This document shows, in pieces, positions 9,989 through 18,533 of a DNA stretch of 64,000 nucleotides. Numbering within the stretch: position 1 is the first letter of the stretch; each line of letters begins with the position of its first letter. The notes below the pieces were generated by a model, which was given only the letters and a program-made list of their open reading frames with translations, had not been told where the DNA came from and made no database searches. Position numbers and translations under genes: made by a program. The DNA is from Marinospirillum alkalitolerans. Its GTDB lineage: Bacteria > Pseudomonadota > Gammaproteobacteria > Pseudomonadales > Halomonadaceae. The stretch is from the NCBI RefSeq assembly GCF_045055655.1, contig NZ_JBANFI010000007.1, forward strand, positions 62,001-126,000. The letters are read 5' to 3'.

Positions 9989-10786
9989 TTATCGGCTATT
10001 GAGGCGGTCCAGCCTCAGTCTTTGTCTTTGATCAAAAAGTCGTCGGCTACCCAGCAAGACAGCGATAAGGCTTCCAAGCCCCGTGCCTAGAGTGATCATC
10101 AGCATGATCAGGATTTGATATTTGACGGCCAGTGCTGGTGGGGTGCCTGCCAGAATTTGCCCTGTCATCATGCCTGGAAGGCTAATAATACCTGCCGCAG
10201 CCATGGCATTGATGCTTGGCAGTAGGCCGGCACGCATGGCCTCTCTGCGCACTGGTCCAAGGGCTTCGCTCCAGTGCTGGCCGAGCATTAAGCGATTTTC
10301 GATGATAGCACGCTGTTGCCACGCCTGCTCAGTGAGGCGCTCTAAGGCCAAGGCCACTCCGGTCATCGTATTTCCCAGCAGCATTCCTAGCAAAGGAATC
10401 GCGTATTGCGGTGTATACCAGGGTGTCGGGCCGACCAAGAGGAGCAGAGTGAGGATGGCGAGAGAAAAAGACGATAGAAATAACGACAGTGTTGCTAGAG
10501 TATATCCCCAGGCACCCTTAAACCGCCGTTGTTGACGTGCGATGATCTCACGGCCAGCCAGGAGCAGCATGGTGATGGCCATTAAACTGACCCAGAGCAG
10601 ACTGCCGAGAGAAAAGAGAACTTCTAGGATCAGGCCAATCAGAGCCAGCTGAAGGATAGTACGCAGTGCTGCAACTAATAATTGGCGGCTCACACCTAGC
10701 TGGGCGCTTTGTGCCAGCAGGGCCAAAACCAAGATCAGGCTGGCTGCTAAACTCAGTTGCCACCAGCTGAGTTCAATGACCTCCAA
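9989..10786 (-). CDS. fetB: FetB-type ABC exporter permease
   Basis: A 265-residue integral membrane protein of the UPF0014/FetB family, with about seven hydrophobic segments. Family-specific strings are A-L-R-T-I-L-Q-L-A-L-I-G, then I-P-L-L-G-M-L-L-G-N-T-M-T-G and L-P-G-M-M-T-G-Q-I-L-A-G. E. coli FetAB exports iron and improves resistance to oxidative stress. The gene overlaps the ATPase gene by 14 bp and is transcribed after it. It converges on mobA. Confidence 0.87.
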   Translation of the reverse strand: MEVIELSWWQLSLAASLILVLALLAQSAQLGVSRQLLVAALRTILQLALIGLILEVLFSLGSLLWVSLMAITMLLLAGREIIARQQRRFKGAWGYTLATLSLFLSSFSLAILTLLLLVGPTPWYTPQYAIPLLGMLLGNTMTGVALALERLTEQAWQQRAIIENRLMLGQHWSEALGPVRREAMRAGLLPSINAMAAAGIISLPGMMTGQILAGTPPALAVKYQILIMLMITLGTGLGSLIAVLLGSRRLFDQRQRLRLDRLNSR

Positions 10787-11402
10787 GAGGTTGCTCCTGA
10801 ATCTGTTCGCCTTGAATTAATAAAATCTTATCAGCCACTCTATTGACCTGCTCTCGATCATGCGCCACCCAGATCACAGGCCAAGCATGGCGCTGTATTT
10901 CTTCTTTTAGCCATGACTCTACCTTAAGACTTTGCTCAGGATCAAGATGGGCGGTGGGCTCATCAAGCAGCAGCACCTGCAGCGGAAAAGCCAGCGCGCG
11001 TAGTAAAGCCAGACGCTGCTTTTCGCCGCTGGATAAGCGGCTCACTTGCCAATGCATGGCCTCTTGCACCAAGCCGAGTGCTGCCAGTGCTGCAGGATCG
11101 ACATCGGCGGGAAAGTGATCAGCGACTTCATCAGACCACCATTGGCTTTCCGCTGGAACCAGGCGGACTTTAAGCCGCCATAAATGGGCCGGCATGGCCT
11201 GCTGGCTTTGCTCATTCAGCCAGACTTGGCCTTGGTGTGGCTCAAGATCGGCAAGCGCGCGCAGAAAACGGCTTTTTCCACTGCCAGAAGCCCCGGTTAC
11301 ACAGCAGATTTCTCCACCGCGCAGTGTTAAAGAAAAGGGCTTCCAGAGTGGATTGCTTAGGGCCTCTAGGCGCAGAATCGGCTTAGGCTGGGGTGTCATC
11401 AT
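10773..11402 (-). CDS. fetA: FetA-type ABC transporter ATP-binding protein
   Basis: A 209-residue ATPase partner of the FetB-like permease. The Walker A reads G-A-S-G-S-G-K-S near residue 39, the signature L-S-S-G-E-K-Q-R follows in the middle, and the Walker B is L-L-L-D-E-P-T-A-H-L-D with a switch histidine in V-A-H-D. The gene pair is a complete minimal exporter unit (one ATPase, one permease, no binding protein). Metal specificity is inferred from the family and not visible in the sequence. No Fur box was seen upstream. Confidence 0.87.
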   Translation of the reverse strand: MMTPQPKPILRLEALSNPLWKPFSLTLRGGEICCVTGASGSGKSRFLRALADLEPHQGQVWLNEQSQQAMPAHLWRLKVRLVPAESQWWSDEVADHFPADVDPAALAALGLVQEAMHWQVSRLSSGEKQRLALLRALAFPLQVLLLDEPTAHLDPEQSLKVESWLKEEIQRHAWPVIWVAHDREQVNRVADKILLIQGEQIQEQPLGGH

Positions 11403-11519
11403 TCACATCCTGAAAGGAATAAGGTTCACCAGCCTAGCAACTGCACGCAAAAATTTTACTGCCTTGGCTCAGGGTTCAGTTTATTGATACAAAAAAACAC
11501 CTTTGTCATCAAAAGTTCA

Positions 11520-12647
11520 TCAACGGCCCCGCCGTGTCTGGATCACCCGCGCCATACGTTGTAGGGCTGCATCGAGTTGTGCGCTAGGGCAACCAAAATT
11601 GAGGCGCAGATAGCCATCAGTGCCAAAGGCTTCACCGAGCGAGAGCGCGACGCCACCTTCAAGGAAGTCCTGTTCGTTCAGTCCGAGCTGGCGCAGATCC
11701 AGCCAAGCGACAAAGGTGGCCTGAGGGCGCGTAAAGCCAATTTCAGGGTAGTCTTGGAGCCAGTGTTCGAGCTGATCGAGATTGGCATTAAGCTGCTGTT
11801 TGAGCGCAGCCAACCATGCTGCGCCCTCTTGCCAGGCGGCTTGCGCGGCTAGTAGGCCGAGATAATTCATATCAGGCATCATGCCGCGCATCTGGCGGCG
11901 AAAACGCACACGCCTTTCTGGATCAGGAATGATGGCAACAGCGCAAGAAAGCCCAGCGATATTGAAGGTTTTGCTCGGTGCCATCAGCGTGATCGAGCGG
12001 GCAGCGGCGTCTGGATTGAGTGCAGCAAAAGGCAGATGCCGCTGCTGAGGATCAAGGAGCAGATCCGCCCAGATTTCATCAGAGATCACCAGCAGATCGC
12101 GCTCAAGAGCCAGCTGCGCCAGTTGCTCTAAATCCGCGCGTGTTGCCACCTGTCCGCTTGGGTTGTGCGGGTGGCACAAGACCAGTGCTTGGGTCGCATC
12201 GGTCAGATAAGGCGTCCAGTCTGTCGCCTCGCTGGGGACGCTCACCAGGGGCCGCGCGCGCAATCGACCTAGCTGACGAATCGGTGGATAGACCGGCTGT
12301 GGCACAGCCAGACCTGCCTCGGGCGCTAATTCGGCTTCGATAGCGAGATGCAAGCCAGGCACCACCCCCGGTAGCCAGACCAGCCATTCTGCTTCGATGG
12401 CCCAGTGATACTGCTCAGCGCACCAGGCAACAAAGGTGTCGATCAGCCCAGAAGGGATCTCGCCATACCCAAAAACGCCGCGTTCGACGGCTTGGCGCAG
12501 CGCTTTTTGTACCGCTGGCGGTGCGGCAAAGTCCATATCGGCCACCCACATGGGCAGAATATCTTGCTCTTCATAGCGCTGCCATTTGAGGCTGGCGGTG
12601 CCACGGCGCTCGATGGGGGTCACAAAATCAAATTCAGGTGTAGACAT
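11520..12647 (-). CDS. patB: PatB/MalY-type PLP-dependent C-S lyase (cystathionine beta-lyase)
   Basis: A 375-residue fold-type I PLP enzyme of the MalY/PatB group, which cleaves cystathionine or related C-S bonds to give homocysteine, pyruvate and ammonia. The family opening (R-x-G-T-x-S-x-K-W, then L-P-M-W-V-A-D-M-D-F) is present. The PLP lysine sits in M-A-P-S-K-T-F-N-I-A-G-L, with N-P-S-G and S-D-E-I-W-A-D upstream. Two ATGs are close together; the one at 12647 has AAGGA at good spacing, whereas the one at 12653 has AGGA abutting it. An aminotransferase role is possible but less likely. Confidence 0.85.
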   Translation of the reverse strand: MSTPEFDFVTPIERRGTASLKWQRYEEQDILPMWVADMDFAAPPAVQKALRQAVERGVFGYGEIPSGLIDTFVAWCAEQYHWAIEAEWLVWLPGVVPGLHLAIEAELAPEAGLAVPQPVYPPIRQLGRLRARPLVSVPSEATDWTPYLTDATQALVLCHPHNPSGQVATRADLEQLAQLALERDLLVISDEIWADLLLDPQQRHLPFAALNPDAAARSITLMAPSKTFNIAGLSCAVAIIPDPERRVRFRRQMRGMMPDMNYLGLLAAQAAWQEGAAWLAALKQQLNANLDQLEHWLQDYPEIGFTRPQATFVAWLDLRQLGLNEQDFLEGGVALSLGEAFGTDGYLRLNFGCPSAQLDAALQRMARVIQTRRGR

Positions 12648-12727
12648 GTGCATTCCTTGATAGCAAAGAAACGAGGAGTGCGACCTTTGCTGGATGCCCT
12701 TGGGTAGAGCAGATCGCTATACTCCTT

Positions 12728-12802
12728 GGTTCTGAAAAAAAGCGGGTTTTGAAAAAGTAGGTTCTGAAAAAAAGCGGGTTTTGAAAAAGTAGGTTCTGAA
12801 CA
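12728..12802 (+). repeat. 32-bp tandem repeat, about 2.3 copies
   Basis: Two identical 32-bp units (12728-12759 and 12760-12791) start GGTTCTG, contain a run of seven A and a GCGGGTTTT core, and end GAAAAAGTA. A partial third copy (GGTTCTGAACAAGG) follows. They sit between the divergent patB and thioesterase genes, about 85 bp from each start. Confidence 0.85.
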
Positions 12803-12877
12803 AGGCTTTTGATAAGCCGCTCTGTACATCCGTTTTAAAGAAACGATGGTTGATGAAGAAAAACAAAGGATAAAACA

Positions 12878-13273
12878 ATGCTTTCGATGACACTGACGCC
12901 GGGTTTTACCGATACCGATGCCATGGGCCATATCAACAATACCCGCCTGCCAGTCTGGTTTGAACTGGCACGCAATGATCTGTTTCGCTTTTTTATCCCT
13001 GATTTAGACCCTCAAAAATGGTGCTTGATTATTGCACGAATCGAAGTTGATTTTGTGGGTGAGCTTTTTTATGGGCAGGAGGTAGAAATCCGCACGCAGA
13101 TTGCCAGAATCGGCAATGCTTCGTTTGTTGTGCAGCAAGAAGCCTGGCAGGAGGGGCGTCTTGGCGCACGTGGGCAGGCCACCTTGGTACATTATGATTT
13201 CACCACCAAAAAGACCCAGCCACTGACACCTGCTCAGCGTGAAGCTTTGACGCCTCATCTGATCAGCGCCTAG
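12878..13273 (+). CDS. Acyl-CoA thioesterase, hotdog fold (4HBT family)
   Basis: A 131-residue single hotdog-domain thioesterase related to 4-hydroxybenzoyl-CoA thioesterase and YbgC. The catalytic segment T-D-T-D-A-M-G-H-I-N-N near residue 11 supplies the conserved aspartate, followed by the helix with F-E-L-A-R. It would hydrolyse acyl-CoA thioesters in the cytoplasm; chain length is not predictable. Start at the ATG at 12878 with AAAGGA ahead. Its stop lies at the left edge of a MITE-like repeat. Confidence 0.87.
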   Translation: MLSMTLTPGFTDTDAMGHINNTRLPVWFELARNDLFRFFIPDLDPQKWCLIIARIEVDFVGELFYGQEVEIRTQIARIGNASFVVQQEAWQEGRLGARGQATLVHYDFTTKKTQPLTPAQREALTPHLISA

Positions 13274-13469
13274 GAACCCTCTGATTAACTACTGCGCTTG
13301 GTGATGCTGCGTTGAAATTGGTCTCAAAATGCTCATTTACTCCGTGTAAACTCCGCTTTTTCGATCAATTTCGCCTTGCGACCTACATGGATGTAGGAAG
13401 TGCAGCAATTCGTCTGGAACGAATGCTGTCCTGACCTGTGCTCGTGACGTTGATCAGAGGCTCCCTAGC
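13270..13469. mobile_element. MITE-like repeat with imperfect terminal inverted repeats
   Basis: About 200 bp of non-coding sequence is bounded by imperfect inverted ends. The left end reads CTAGGAACCCTCTGATTAAC; the right end, reverse-complemented, reads CTAGGGAGCCTCTGATCAAC. Inside are two further hairpins, CCTACAT-GG-ATGTAGG (around 13381-13398) and a CAGCAATTCGT / ACGAATGCTG pair. From memory, similar elements (CTCTGATTAACTACTGCGCT...) occur in many gammaproteobacterial genomes; I could not verify this. No transposase is encoded, so it would be non-autonomous. Confidence 0.55.
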
Positions 13470-13484
13470 CTGCATCAATGGCAT

Positions 13485-13518
13485 CAAAAAGCCCCAGTCG
13501 TCTGATAACGGCTGGGGC
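13485..13518 (-). terminator. Rho-independent terminator of the outer-membrane protein gene
   Basis: On the minus strand an 8-bp GC-rich stem, GCCCCAGC with GCTGGGGC allowing a small mismatch (13491-13518), is followed directly by TTTTT. It lies 34 bp after the stop codon. Confidence 0.8.
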
Positions 13519-13552
13519 GAGAGCGTGCAAACTTGGAGCTGACCGATCGGGA

Positions 13553-14032
13553 TTAGAAGTGCAGCAGTACACCCAGATGGGGGCGGATCACCAGCTCATT
13601 TTTCTTGCCTGTTGTTGGGTGATCGATGCCATAGACGCCACTGATACTGGCAGAGAGCACCATCCAGCGCGTGAGCGGCATCTCGTAGCCTAAACGCAGA
13701 TCAGCACCGATATTCGAATCGGCTTCATCGCCACGCCAATAGCTGGCTCCAAGCTGATAAAAAGTACCGCTTAAATAACGTTCGTTATAACGCTTAAATC
13801 CCGCCTCATACACTTGATACTCATCGCCATCTGCCAGACCCAGCACCAAGGCAGAGCGGCGTCCCACCGAGACCTGATAGGACAGGTTGAGCTGACCATC
13901 GTCCTGATTGCGATCAAGCTGACGTGCCAGATCATAGCCAAAAGCGTGGCTGGTATTGGCCTGCGCCGAGCTGACAGTGATCGAAAAACAGACAACAAGG
14001 CTTGCAAGTAAAAGAAGAGCACGCTGCGCCAT
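13553..14032 (-). CDS. Small outer-membrane beta-barrel protein
   Basis: A 159-residue protein with a clear signal peptide (hydrophobic core LLLLASLVVCFSITV, cleavage near A-Q-A). The mature part has alternating hydrophobic/polar strands separated by short charged turns (for example Y-Q-V-S-V-G-R-R-S-A-L-V-L-G-L) and ends in F, the usual C-terminal signature for BAM-assembled barrels. It is likely an eight-strand barrel. No family name can be given. The ATG at 14032 has GGAG upstream and puts the signal sequence at the N-terminus. The gene is divergent from the TonB receptor, sharing a 250-bp intergenic region that contains the Fur box. Confidence 0.72.
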   Translation of the reverse strand: MAQRALLLLASLVVCFSITVSSAQANTSHAFGYDLARQLDRNQDDGQLNLSYQVSVGRRSALVLGLADGDEYQVYEAGFKRYNERYLSGTFYQLGASYWRGDEADSNIGADLRLGYEMPLTRWMVLSASISGVYGIDHPTTGKKNELVIRPHLGVLLHF

Positions 14033-14165
14033 AGAAATCTCCAGCAAATCAAAGGGCGGGATAAACAATCCCGCATCTTAAAGGAAAAGGCGCGAGCTGC
14101 CTACTCTGGGTGTGTGCTCCAGCGCAACTGAAGAAGATCGTCTCTCTTTATCAATAGTCTATCTA

Positions 14166-14184
14166 AATGATAATAATTGACATT
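14166..14184 (+). promoter_or_regulatory. Fur box upstream of the TonB receptor operon
   Basis: The core TGATAATAATTGACA (14168-14182) matches the 7-1-7 Fur consensus TGATAATNATTATCA at 12 of 14 specified positions. It lies about 100 bp upstream of the receptor start, so iron repression of the operon is expected. It also lies between divergent genes, so the barrel protein could share this control. Confidence 0.75.
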
Positions 14185-14283
14185 TACTATGCATGTTTTT
14201 AATATACCGCGCGGTTTATTCCTCTGAGTTGCATCTTATTCTTGGTGCATTTTTCTGCTCTTCTGGCATACAAAAGGAAAGAC

Positions 14284-16788
14284 ATGAAGCTTGTGAAGTC
14301 GCCTATCGCGCTGGCACTCTGTAGCTGTTTGGCCACCAGCTTACCTCTTTGGGCGAATGAGGTGGATCAAGAAGAAGATCTGCAACCCGATGTGGTGGTC
14401 TATGGTCAGGCGCTTGATCCCTTAACCAGCAGCAGCTCGCTGGATGCCGAGGCCATACGCCAGCGTCCAACAGGTGATGGCAATCTCACCGATCTGCTGC
14501 GCACCAATCCGGCGGTGCAGTTTTCCAACTCAAGCAGCAGTATGAATCAGGGTGAGATACGCCCTGAAAGCATCTCGATTCATGGTTCGCGGGCCTATCA
14601 GAATAGTTTTCGGCTCGATGGCATGAATCTGAATAATGATCTCAATCCGGCCAGCCCTAATCTGGGTGTCACCTTAACCAATCTGGGAAGTGATACGCAG
14701 GGCTTTTATCTGGATAGCCGTCTGATCGATTCGATCACGGTGTACGATGCCAATATTCCGGTGGAGTTTGGTGGTTTTATGGGCGGCAGTATTGAGGCCC
14801 AATCGCGGAGTTGGCGCGGTGAACGCGGTGGTCAGATCTACTATCGCCATACACAAGCCAGCTGGAACCGCACCCATATCGATCGTCAGCTGAATTTTGA
14901 TTCCAGTGAAAACTCCCGCGCTCATCCATCGCGTTTTCAGCCAGATTACCGCAAGCATAGCTATGGCCTGAATGTCGAGACAGGATTGACTGACCAGCTG
15001 GGCGTGGTGTTCTCCCTGTCGCGTCGTGAATCCACGATTCCCAGCCAGCATGTGGGCGGGCTGAGTGTTGATCTGGATGAAGCAGGCGAGCATCTGGTGA
15101 TGTTTAATCGCGCTGATCAGGTCAAGAATCAGACCCGCACCAGTGATCAGGCCTTTGCCAAGTTCAGCTGGTATCCGCAAGGCGGCACCGAGCTTCATTG
15201 GTCGACCACCTATACCGGCTATACCTCAAGCCAGTTTTTAAATGGGTCTGCCAACTCGGATTATGATGAAGAGCACCGTGGCTTGGGTTCACAGCTCCAG
15301 TGGCAGCAGCAAACGCGCTGGGGGCAGAGTGATCTGCATTTGAGCTGGCAGCAGCTCGAGGATGAGCGAGATTCAGCGCAAAAGTATTCAGTGCAACTTG
15401 AGGATTTAAGCGATTGGGAGCACCGGCGCACTTATGATTCAGGCGGTCCAGGGGATCTGATTTCGCGTCAGGAAAACCTGACTGCGCGCTCAACCTTTCG
15501 CTGGCATCCACTGGTGTGGGGTGAATGGGAGCAGCGCGTGCGCGTGGGTGCTGAAGTGACCCGCACCGAAGCTGAGTATGAGCGGCGTGCGCCCTTCTTC
15601 CGTAATGGTTTTATCATGACGCAAGGCTGGGATGGTGAACCGAATTTGATGGGTGGACAGGTTGAGGCCTTTTTTGCTGGGCGGCATCGGGCTGATTTTA
15701 CCCAGACGGCGGTCTTTGCTGAAAACACCCTGAGCTATGGCCGCTGGAGCTTCCGTCCTGGTGTGCGTGTGGATCGTGATGATTTTGTTGAGCGGACGAA
15801 TCTCGCACCGCGCTTTGTTGCCAGTCTGGATGTCTTTGGTGATCAGCGGACCCGCGTGACGGCAGGGGCGAATCGCTATTATGGGCGCTCGATGCTGACC
15901 TATGCTCTCTATGAAGCGCAGAATGCGGGCCTGCATTTGTGCTACTGGGGTTGTACACCGAACAGCATGGATAATGATTGGAGTCCCGCGCGTGATTTTG
16001 AAGGCATGGCGGATCTGCATACCCCCTATAGTGATGAGTTGAGCTTGAGCGTCAGCCAGATCTGGGGTCCGACGCTATGGCGTGTCAGCTATGTGCAGCG
16101 TGATAACCGCGATGAAGTGCGTAGCCGACCCAAGTATCCAGGAACCAGTGATCCAATCGAAGCCCGTATTCGTACCTTTGATAATGGTGGTCGCAGTGAG
16201 CATGAAACCCTCTCGTTGACGGTCAGTCATTTAGATGGCGTGGCGTTGGGTGCCACAACGCATCATTGGACCCTGACTGCGGCTTGGCAGGATTCCTTCA
16301 GCAATACACCCAAGGATCAAGGCTATGCCTTTTTTGATCCTAACCTGAACCTGAATATGGATTATGTGGATTACCGGGGTGAGATTATTCGCGCGCGTGA
16401 TCTGCCTGCTACGGATTTCAATCTGCCTTTGCGTATCAATGCTGAGTTGATTTCAGTCTATGAGCCCAGCCAGCTGAGCTTCTATCAGACCTGGCACTGG
16501 GGCAGCTCGCGTGATCAGGCCACACGTCATCAGAATGACTACACCACCTTGCCGGATAGCGATCAGCAGGTGCTCAAGTATGAGCGTGTGCGTTATAGCT
16601 CTACCTTCCGCTGGGATACCAAGGTCCGCTGGGAGCCCAGTTGGGCACAGGGTTTTGGTGCGGCGCTAGAGGTCACCAACCTGCTCAATAATCGCAATGC
16701 CACAGATGCCTTTGTGCATTCCAATCAGGTGTATCGCTCCTATGCGCCCGGGCGGCAATTCTGGTTACAGCTGGATTATAACTTCTAA
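14284..16788 (+). CDS. TonB-dependent outer-membrane receptor (YddB/FusA-like by context)
   Basis: An 834-residue receptor with a signal peptide (cleavage near L-W-A-N-E), a plug domain (D-L-L-R-T-N-P-A-V-Q, then S-I-H-G-S-R and F-R-L-D-G-M-N) and a 22-strand barrel ending Q-L-D-Y-N-F, with terminal Phe. The TonB box is probably D-V-V-V-Y-G near residue 37. It imports a ligand across the outer membrane using TonB energy. The neighbours, a YddA-like ABC transporter and a M16 protease, are those of FusA/YddB systems, in which a protein such as ferredoxin is imported and digested for iron. The ligand here is unknown. The ATG at 14284 follows AAAAGGAAAG. A Fur box lies upstream. Confidence 0.88.
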   Translation: MKLVKSPIALALCSCLATSLPLWANEVDQEEDLQPDVVVYGQALDPLTSSSSLDAEAIRQRPTGDGNLTDLLRTNPAVQFSNSSSSMNQGEIRPESISIHGSRAYQNSFRLDGMNLNNDLNPASPNLGVTLTNLGSDTQGFYLDSRLIDSITVYDANIPVEFGGFMGGSIEAQSRSWRGERGGQIYYRHTQASWNRTHIDRQLNFDSSENSRAHPSRFQPDYRKHSYGLNVETGLTDQLGVVFSLSRRESTIPSQHVGGLSVDLDEAGEHLVMFNRADQVKNQTRTSDQAFAKFSWYPQGGTELHWSTTYTGYTSSQFLNGSANSDYDEEHRGLGSQLQWQQQTRWGQSDLHLSWQQLEDERDSAQKYSVQLEDLSDWEHRRTYDSGGPGDLISRQENLTARSTFRWHPLVWGEWEQRVRVGAEVTRTEAEYERRAPFFRNGFIMTQGWDGEPNLMGGQVEAFFAGRHRADFTQTAVFAENTLSYGRWSFRPGVRVDRDDFVERTNLAPRFVASLDVFGDQRTRVTAGANRYYGRSMLTYALYEAQNAGLHLCYWGCTPNSMDNDWSPARDFEGMADLHTPYSDELSLSVSQIWGPTLWRVSYVQRDNRDEVRSRPKYPGTSDPIEARIRTFDNGGRSEHETLSLTVSHLDGVALGATTHHWTLTAAWQDSFSNTPKDQGYAFFDPNLNLNMDYVDYRGEIIRARDLPATDFNLPLRINAELISVYEPSQLSFYQTWHWGSSRDQATRHQNDYTTLPDSDQQVLKYERVRYSSTFRWDTKVRWEPSWAQGFGAALEVTNLLNNRNATDAFVHSNQVYRSYAPGRQFWLQLDYNF

Positions 16789-16802
16789 TTCGACTCTTCT
16801 TC

Positions 16803-16821
16803 GGCCAGCCTTGTGCTGGCC
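16803..16821 (+). terminator. Intercistronic hairpin, possible attenuator
   Basis: GGCCAGC (16803-16809) pairs perfectly with GCTGGCC (16815-16821) across a CTTGT loop, followed by TTGTCTC. It sits between the receptor and the ABC transporter and could lower downstream expression or protect the receptor mRNA end. Confidence 0.45.
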
Positions 16822-16841
16822 TTGTCTCGCTGGTGATCTTC

Positions 16842-18533
16842 ATGCAAGTGCTACAGGATTTTTGGCGCTTAACACGCGCCTATTGGCTGCGTCGTCAGGC
16901 CTGGCCTCAGCTGTTATTGCTTTTGGTGGTGCTGGGGATGAGCCTGTCTTCAGTCTGGTTCTCCGTCCAGATCAATCACTGGAATGGTGATTTTTTTAAT
17001 GCACTCCAAGCCTTGGATGGCGAGGCCATCTACCCGTTGTTATTACAGTTTGTGGGTTTGGTGGCGGCCTTTGTGCTGGTGATGGTGTATGCCGACTATC
17101 TGAAAAAGAAGCTGATGCTAGAGTGGCGACAGTGGATGACGGATGACTATGCCACGCGCTGGTTATCGCCCACGCATCACCACTATCAGCTGCAGCTGAC
17201 TCAGCAGGAGCCAGATAACCCTGACCAGCGTATTGCGGAGGATATTCGTATTCTGGTCGAAGACTCGCTCAATCTGCTGGTGTCTTTTTTGCGTTCAGTG
17301 CTGACGCTCTTCTCCTTTTTAGCCATCTTATGGCAGTTTTCGACGCCGGTGGATTTGAGCTGGATGGGGCTGAACTGGGTCCTGCCCGGCTATCTGGTGT
17401 GGGTCTGTCTGGCCTATACCCTGGTGGGAACCTGGATCACCCACCGTATTGGCCGTGAGCTCCAGCCTCTGAACTATCAGCAGCAGCGTTGTGAGGCCGA
17501 TCTGCGACATCTGCTGATGCAGCAGCGTGAATACAGTGAAGCCATCGCTGGCCAGCAGGGTGAAAACTGCGAGCGGCAGCGCCTGCGCACGGGTTTTCAG
17601 CAGGTTGCAGGCAACTGGTATCGCCTGATGCGCCGTGAAAAAAACCTTTCCTTTTTTACCCAGAGCTATGCGCAGGTCACCTCCTTGGCCCCGATCTTTT
17701 TTGCACTCCCCGCTTTTCTGGCCGGAAGCCTGCTGCTGGGGGGCTTGATGCAGGTGCGTCTGGCCTTTGCTCAGGTGGCGGGAGCGCTGAGCTGGTTTAT
17801 CTATGCCTATCGTGATCTGGCCAGCTGGAGTGCCACCGTGGCCCGTTTGACGCGTTTTCAGCAGCGGATGGCGAGCCTAGAGACCGAGGCCCAGTGGCAG
17901 CCAGCCACAGGGATGAGAATGCAGATCAGCGTCAAGCAGGCCGATCAGAGCCCGCTGCTGGAGATGCCGCCTTGTCGCCTAGAAGCAGGGGATTTTATGC
18001 TGATCGAAGGCGCCTCTGGCCTTGGCAAATCAAGCCTTTTGCGCACCTTGGCGGGTCACTGGGCTCACTTTAGCGGTGAGATCAAACGCGACCCGCATCT
18101 TCTGTGGGTACCGCAGGATCTCTATCTACCCAGAGTCTCACTGAAATCTCTCTTATGTTATCCACAGCCCGTCACCGCCCAGACCGATGCAGCTTGCCTT
18201 GAGGCTTTGGAGCAGGTTGGGCTGGCGTCGCTGGCGCAGGATCTGCATCAAGAGCAGGAGTGGCGCTTACGTCTTTCAGGTGGCGAGCAGCAAAGGGTGA
18301 TGTGGGCGCGCGTGCTGCTCAATCGTCCAGCGATTGCCTTGATGGATGAAACCACCAGCGCCTTGGATACAGCCAGCGCGCTGGCATTGATCCACCAAGT
18401 GCGCCGTGCCTGCCCAGAGTTGATTCTGGTGCTGGTCAGTCATCAGGCCGCGCATGCGGAGGAAGTCACGCAGCGTTTATCTTTTCAAGCAGGCACACCG
18501 GCTCAGGGCGTGTTTAAGGAGCAAAAAGTATGA
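16842..18533 (+). CDS. yddA: YddA-like ABC transporter (SbmA/BacA-type membrane domain fused to ATPase)
   Basis: A 563-residue half-transporter. Residues ~1-330 are a SbmA/BacA-like membrane domain (W-x-G-D-F-F-N-A-L-Q, then L-E-W-R-Q-W-M-T, N-P-D-Q-R-I-A-E-D). Residues ~370-555 are the ATPase: Walker A G-A-S-G-L-G-K-S near 390, signature L-S-G-G-E-Q-Q-R and Walker B A-L-M-D-E-T-T-S-A-L-D. E. coli YddA has the same architecture and genomic partners. It probably moves peptides or protease products across the inner membrane, as proposed for FusD. ATG at 16842 preferred over a GTG nine bases upstream; ribosome site weak. The stop overlaps the protease start (ATGA). Confidence 0.87.
   Translation: MQVLQDFWRLTRAYWLRRQAWPQLLLLLVVLGMSLSSVWFSVQINHWNGDFFNALQALDGEAIYPLLLQFVGLVAAFVLVMVYADYLKKKLMLEWRQWMTDDYATRWLSPTHHHYQLQLTQQEPDNPDQRIAEDIRILVEDSLNLLVSFLRSVLTLFSFLAILWQFSTPVDLSWMGLNWVLPGYLVWVCLAYTLVGTWITHRIGRELQPLNYQQQRCEADLRHLLMQQREYSEAIAGQQGENCERQRLRTGFQQVAGNWYRLMRREKNLSFFTQSYAQVTSLAPIFFALPAFLAGSLLLGGLMQVRLAFAQVAGALSWFIYAYRDLASWSATVARLTRFQQRMASLETEAQWQPATGMRMQISVKQADQSPLLEMPPCRLEAGDFMLIEGASGLGKSSLLRTLAGHWAHFSGEIKRDPHLLWVPQDLYLPRVSLKSLLCYPQPVTAQTDAACLEALEQVGLASLAQDLHQEQEWRLRLSGGEQQRVMWARVLLNRPAIALMDETTSALDTASALALIHQVRRACPELILVLVSHQAAHAEEVTQRLSFQAGTPAQGVFKEQKV

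Noticed and set aside
12620..12931. Minus-strand frame with F-F-Q-N-x-L-F repeats
   Set aside because: Translation of the 32-bp tandem repeat across two promoter regions.
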